64,000 nucleotides of DNA from Tenacibaculum sp. 190524A02b. Lineage in GTDB: Bacteria; Bacteroidota; Bacteroidia; Flavobacteriales; Flavobacteriaceae. Of the stretch, positions 60,549 through 64,000 are shown piece after piece. Under the pieces are notes generated by a model, which saw nothing but the letters and a program-made list of their open reading frames with translations, searched no databases and was not told where the DNA came from. The position numbers were made by a program, and so were the translations under genes. Where the stretch lies: assembly GCF_964036645.1 (NCBI RefSeq), contig NZ_OZ038525.1:4096001-4160000 (forward strand), read 5' to 3'. The stretch's first letter is position 1; the number at the start of each line of letters is the position of its first letter.

Positions 60549-61559
60549 ATGAGAAAACTCACTCTTTTTGCAATGGTACTAATAGGATTGGTATCATGTA
60601 AGCAGGAACCAAAGGACTATGTCTCTTTTTCTGGTAAAATAACAAATAAAAACTCTAACGCTTTAACAATTACCAACAGAGCTGGATATAAAAAAGTTAT
60701 AGAAGTAGCTGAAGATGGATCCTTTAAAGATACCTTGAAAGTTGAAAAGGGAGTTTACAATCTTTTTGATGGAAAAGAGTATACTTCTATTTTCTTTAAG
60801 AATGGTGATGATATTAAAATGACCATTGATACAAAAGAATTTGATGAAACTATTGCGTATACTGGAGCAGGATCTGAAGAGAATAATTTCTTAGCAAAAT
60901 CTGCGCTTTTACGTGAAGGTTTTTTTAATGATGAGAACTTATTAAAATTGCCTAAAGCGGAATTTGATAGTAAAGTAACAGGTTATGTTAATGACTTTAA
61001 ATCTTTATTAAGCGCAAAAAAACTTGAAGAGTCATTTGTTAAAAATCAAGAAGAAAGTATTGAAAACTTCAAGCAATATGTTAATAGAAATTATGAGCAA
61101 GAGCAATATATTAAGACTAACCTTGCTCAAGGAAAACTTTCTCCAAAATTTGTGGACTATGAAAATAATGCTGGAGGAACAACGTCATTAGAAGATTTAA
61201 AAGGAAAGTATGTATACATTGATGTTTGGGCTACTTGGTGCAAGCCTTGTAAAAATGAAATTCCACACTTAAAGAAAGTAGAAAAAGAGTTTCATGATAA
61301 GAATATTGAATTTGTAAGTATTTCAATAGATAATAAGAAAGATCATGAAGCTTGGAAAAAAATGATAGTTGATAAAGAAATGGTAGGAGTGCAATTATTT
61401 GCAGATAATAACTGGCAATCAAAATTTGTTACCGATTATGCAATTAATGGAATTCCTCGTTTTATTTTAATTGACCCAGAAGGAAATATTGTTGATGCAA
61501 GAGCACCAAGACCATCTGATGCTAAATTATTAGATTTATTTAAGTCTTTAAATATCTAA
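60549..61559 (+). CDS. TlpA/ResA-like thioredoxin lipoprotein, copy 2
   Basis: 336 residues. Lipoprotein signal MRKLTLFAMVLIGLVSC (Cys17), same domain order as copy 1: DUF4369-like beta domain (VSFSGKITNKNSNALTITNR), helical linker, thioredoxin domain KGKYVYIDVWATWCKPCKNE with WCKPC and cis-Pro in NGIPRFILIDPEGNI. Tandem duplicate of the previous gene; the active-site dipeptide differs (KP versus FP), which could tune redox potential. Followed by a terminator. Confidence 0.88.
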   Translation: MRKLTLFAMVLIGLVSCKQEPKDYVSFSGKITNKNSNALTITNRAGYKKVIEVAEDGSFKDTLKVEKGVYNLFDGKEYTSIFFKNGDDIKMTIDTKEFDETIAYTGAGSEENNFLAKSALLREGFFNDENLLKLPKAEFDSKVTGYVNDFKSLLSAKKLEESFVKNQEESIENFKQYVNRNYEQEQYIKTNLAQGKLSPKFVDYENNAGGTTSLEDLKGKYVYIDVWATWCKPCKNEIPHLKKVEKEFHDKNIEFVSISIDNKKDHEAWKKMIVDKEMVGVQLFADNNWQSKFVTDYAINGIPRFILIDPEGNIVDARAPRPSDAKLLDLFKSLNI

Positions 61560-61580
61560 AGAGATTTTAGAATTAAGCAT

Positions 61581-61618
61581 AAAAAAGGAAGTCAATTTTT
61601 TGAACTTCCTTTTTTTTG
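61581..61618. terminator. bidirectional terminator
   Basis: AAAAAAGGAAGT (61581-61592) / ACTTCCTTTTTTTT (61604-61617) between the convergent thioredoxin and ferritin genes. Confidence 0.88.
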
Positions 61619-61638
61619 TGTTTCTATGAAATGAAAAT

Positions 61639-62145
61639 TTATTCCGTAGGAATACGCTCATCAATCATTTTTAAAGGCATATCTCCCATTAAACCAATCA
61701 TATCTAAAATATCTCTTACCTTTTCTTCTTCTTCTGCTTGTTCAGTAACAAACCATTGTAAGAAAATTTCAGAGGTAAAATCACCAACTTGTCTGGCTGT
61801 TTTAAAGGCATGATGTATAGAGTTTGTAACCTCTATCTCTGCATCTAATGAAGCTTCAAAAATGGCACGTAAACTTTCAAATTCGTGAGGAACTTCTGTA
61901 ACAGTAGGAGAAAGTGCATTTCCACCATTATCGTTCACAAACTTAAAAATTTTCATCATGTGTGTACGTTCTTCTTCTGCTTGGTTATAAAAGTATTTCG
62001 CGCTATTTCTTAATTCTCGTTGATCGCACCAAGAAGCCATTGCCAAATACTTAGAAGAAGCCTTTTGTTCCATCATAATTTGATGATTTAACAAGTCTAC
62101 AATCTCCACATGTAAGATCATATCTCTTCTTATTGCTGTTTCCAT
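61639..62145 (-). CDS. non-haem ferritin
   Basis: 168 residues, full ferritin length. Four-helix bundle with ferroxidase-site pattern: HQIMMEQKASSKYLAMASWC (Glu), EEERTHMMKIFKFV (ExxH), SLDAEIEVTNSIHHAFK (Glu) and WFVTEQAEEEEKVRDIL (Gln/Glu). Cytoplasmic iron storage protein FtnA-like. The start METAIRRDM fits an ATG followed by a short N-terminal extension. Ordinary chromosomal gene right of the insertion region. Confidence 0.9.
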   Translation of the reverse strand: METAIRRDMILHVEIVDLLNHQIMMEQKASSKYLAMASWCDQRELRNSAKYFYNQAEEERTHMMKIFKFVNDNGGNALSPTVTEVPHEFESLRAIFEASLDAEIEVTNSIHHAFKTARQVGDFTSEIFLQWFVTEQAEEEEKVRDILDMIGLMGDMPLKMIDERIPTE

Positions 62146-62239
62146 GTTTCTATAATTTTAGGTACTTAGTAAAGATACAGATTATAACCGCGCAAAGTAA
62201 GCAGTAGAGGTAATTTAAAAGTAGTCTTAGTAAAGCTTT

Positions 62240-62533
62240 TTAAGTGAGTTCAGGCGTATTGAAGGCTGCTAAAACAACATTCCGTAAAGCTAAAAGTTGA
62301 GGGATTTCTATATACAATATATGCTGATTGTCAGCCACAGAAAGCAAAAGAAAGTTATCGCCTTCAATAATAGCTTCTATAGATTCGTATGAAGTATACC
62401 ACAATATTTTTTTACGGAAGGCTAATAATTGGCAAAAAGTAAAATCAATTACCTTAAATCCTAAGTCTAATTGATAACAATTTCTTCCTCCAACTGTTAA
62501 TGTATACTGTAAATCTTCAATGCATAAATCCAT
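62240..62533 (-). CDS. hypothetical protein
   Basis: 97 residues from ATG 62533 (MDLCIEDLQYTLTVGGRNCY); the longer frame from 62569 lacks a good start. Beta-rich with paired strands (ILWYTSYESIEAIIEGDNFL, LLSVADNQHILYIEIPQLLA). No motif recognised. It lies downstream of the ferritin promoter side in the same direction and is separate from it. Function unknown. Confidence 0.55.
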   Translation of the reverse strand: MDLCIEDLQYTLTVGGRNCYQLDLGFKVIDFTFCQLLAFRKKILWYTSYESIEAIIEGDNFLLLSVADNQHILYIEIPQLLALRNVVLAAFNTPELT

Positions 62534-62736
62534 GGGACAAATATAGTTATTTTTAATAAATCTAAACAAGCTTAATTTGTGTTAAGAAATTGATGATTAA
62601 AATGCTGAAAAAATAGTTGCGTACTTTACAGTGTTTTATAAATTTACCCCCGAAAAAGAGCTATGATATTATCCTTTACAAAAATAATGCTAGCCACTTT
62701 TCAATTTATTTAAAAGAAAACAAAATGATACAAAAT

Positions 62737-64000
62737 ATGAAAACAAAAATTTTAGTAATTGCTTTTTTATTAGCAAATTTTCTTGTGGTAGGGCAAGAAA
62801 ATTATTTTGATTGGAATAAAAGCCTTGGGTCATTTCAAAATGGTTTAGAAAATCAAGTGGCTTATATTAACTTTGGAGATGCAAAGTTGTGGGGGTATGT
62901 AGAAGTTACTATTACAGGAGGTTACGGGCATAGGCTTACTAGTGGAAAGTATACGAAACGTTTTCAGATAGCTAAAAACCCAGTTAGTCAAGGAGGTTAT
63001 TTTTCTCACTCTTCGGAAGTACCAACTAATTTTGGTCATATTGGAGCTGAATGGAAAATAGGAGAAATGGAATTTGTTGATAATAACTTAAGAGTACCTA
63101 TTTACCACCTTTTAAAAACAGGGAATACTCCTCGTGTTTTAGTAGAGGGATTAAGTGTAGTTGCATATGATACAAATAATATAACTATTACTAGTGCCGC
63201 AACAGTTCCAAATAATGAAACTAGAGATCATGTAACTATTAGTAATTTGCTTCATGTTGATTTAAACTCAAAGTCAATTGGTGTAAATACTACTAGACCT
63301 GGGGCAAAATTTGATGTCAATGGAAGTTTAAGAGCTGGAGATGGTAATTGGGGAGCATTAATTGTAAATGGAAAGGATAAAAATGACTGGCTATTTAACG
63401 CGCATAATGACGGTAAAAGTTTTTATATAAGAACTCATAGTGATACGGATGTGGTAAATAGTAAGTATATAATGTCTATGAATCGTATAACTGGTAATGT
63501 GGGAATTGGGATTACTTATGCGGATGCTCGTTTATCTGTTTCTACAGATAAAGATTTAATAGCCCGTTTTCAAAATGGAGATGCTTCTGATAAAACAAGA
63601 GGAATTCGATTAAACTCAAAAAACACTCAAGGAGCAGTTAAATATTTTGATATTGCTATTGATGCAGAAGATGAAAAAGTAGGTTTAGGTATTGGAACAT
63701 CAAGCGGAAATTTACCCATAGGAAAAACAGATTTAGCACATGCACAGTTAGTTATTGATAGAAAAGATGGAGGTAGCGTAGGTATTGGTACAACAGATAC
63801 AAAAGGGTTTAAACTAGGAGTAGATGGAAGAGTAGCCGCAACAGAAGTTAAAATAGCAAAGTATGAAAATTGGCCAGATTATGTTTTTAAAAACACTTAT
63901 GAATTGCCAACATTAAGTGAGGTAGAAAACCATATTAAAACCAAAGGGCATTTACAAAATATACCAAGTGCTAAAGAAGTTGAAAAAGAAGGTTTCTTTT
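62737..64000 (+). CDS. secreted tail-fibre-like protein, 3' end outside window
   Basis: At least 421 residues from ATG 62737 (an in-frame ATG at 62725 is possible); the frame is open to the window end. Signal peptide MKTKILVIAFLLANFLVVGQ. Beta-rich repeats of the kind GVNTTRPGAKFDVNGSLRAG, GNVGIGITYADARLSV and GSVGIGTTDTKGFKLGVDGR, then the segment VKIAKYENWPDYVFKNTYEL and PTLSEVENHIKTKGHLQNIP, which is typical of Bacteroidota tail-fibre/S74-like proteins just before the C-terminus. Surface or extracellular; function unknown in detail. Only about 20-60 residues are probably missing. Confidence 0.8.
   Translation, partial: MKTKILVIAFLLANFLVVGQENYFDWNKSLGSFQNGLENQVAYINFGDAKLWGYVEVTITGGYGHRLTSGKYTKRFQIAKNPVSQGGYFSHSSEVPTNFGHIGAEWKIGEMEFVDNNLRVPIYHLLKTGNTPRVLVEGLSVVAYDTNNITITSAATVPNNETRDHVTISNLLHVDLNSKSIGVNTTRPGAKFDVNGSLRAGDGNWGALIVNGKDKNDWLFNAHNDGKSFYIRTHSDTDVVNSKYIMSMNRITGNVGIGITYADARLSVSTDKDLIARFQNGDASDKTRGIRLNSKNTQGAVKYFDIAIDAEDEKVGLGIGTSSGNLPIGKTDLAHAQLVIDRKDGGSVGIGTTDTKGFKLGVDGRVAATEVKIAKYENWPDYVFKNTYELPTLSEVENHIKTKGHLQNIPSAKEVEKEGFF

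Noticed and set aside
1..64000. CRISPR array or cas genes
   Set aside because: No regularly spaced direct repeats and no Cas-like proteins seen; the YD-repeat coding region 7000-9400 is repetitive only at protein level.

Overview
The window is AT-rich (roughly 30% GC by eye). It carries type IX secretion C-terminal sorting domains, Bacteroidetes-type lipoproteins (SCTD-like lipoboxes), TPR-HTH regulators and promoters of the TTTG/TAnnTTTG kind. All of this points to a marine Flavobacteriaceae-like member of the Bacteroidota (Tenacibaculum/Polaribacter/Aquimarina-like; genus is inference).

From base 1 to about 49,540 the window is the right-hand part of a large integrative element. Its right end is defined by a large serine recombinase (48055-49566) that abuts the 3' half of comM (49542-50381). 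The comM reading frame resumes exactly at the element edge (LPSILPPMSLHEALE), and the 5' half of comM and the left element end are outside the window. Cargo, left to right: a partial operon ending in a membrane-anchored exonuclease VII-like protein (2-1957); a C39-peptidase polymorphic toxin with two paralogous immunity candidates (2037-4888); a LytTR regulator; an RHS/YD-repeat toxin with a two-TM immunity candidate and a T9SS YD stub (5670-10349); a TPR-HTH regulator and small lipoproteins; a TM protein plus CsgG-like pair (12686-14892); more lipoproteins, an outer-membrane barrel, HTH regulators and a candidate structured RNA (14934-18850); a T9SS Sel1 protein and a secreted HNH-nuclease toxin with an immunity candidate (19023-23634).

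A mobile-element housekeeping block follows on the minus strand (25075-30276: small conserved proteins, a DNA adenine methylase, RadC, a HerA/TraG-like ATPase). Next come two tyrosine recombinases flanking a tRNA-Thr(GGT) gene (30365-32620). After these are candidate defence genes: an AAA15-type ATPase with an unknown partner (32797-35072), an HTH plus RuvC-like pair (35392-36241), a secreted endonuclease I, and a four-gene operon of PD-(D/E)XK nuclease, NA37/YejK-like protein, small protein and HExxH metallopeptidase (38959-44002). That operon is the strongest candidate for an undescribed system. The element ends with a membrane protein, a 1025-residue HerA/TraG-like ATPase fused to a nuclease-like domain, and the serine recombinase.

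Right of comM, an 8.4-kb segment (CotH, VTC, short DUF4956-like, C39-ABC exporter, HlyD adaptor) is bounded on its far side by a second, decayed copy of the last 525 bp of comM (58804-59327). This suggests an older insertion at the same locus. Ordinary chromosome follows: two tandem TlpA-like lipoproteins, a ferritin, a small unknown protein and the start of a tail-fibre-like protein.

Two distant intergenic sites (5041-5133 and 25414-25505) share an unusual ~95-nt element. In it three segments are followed by their three complements in the same order, with compensatory changes between the copies.
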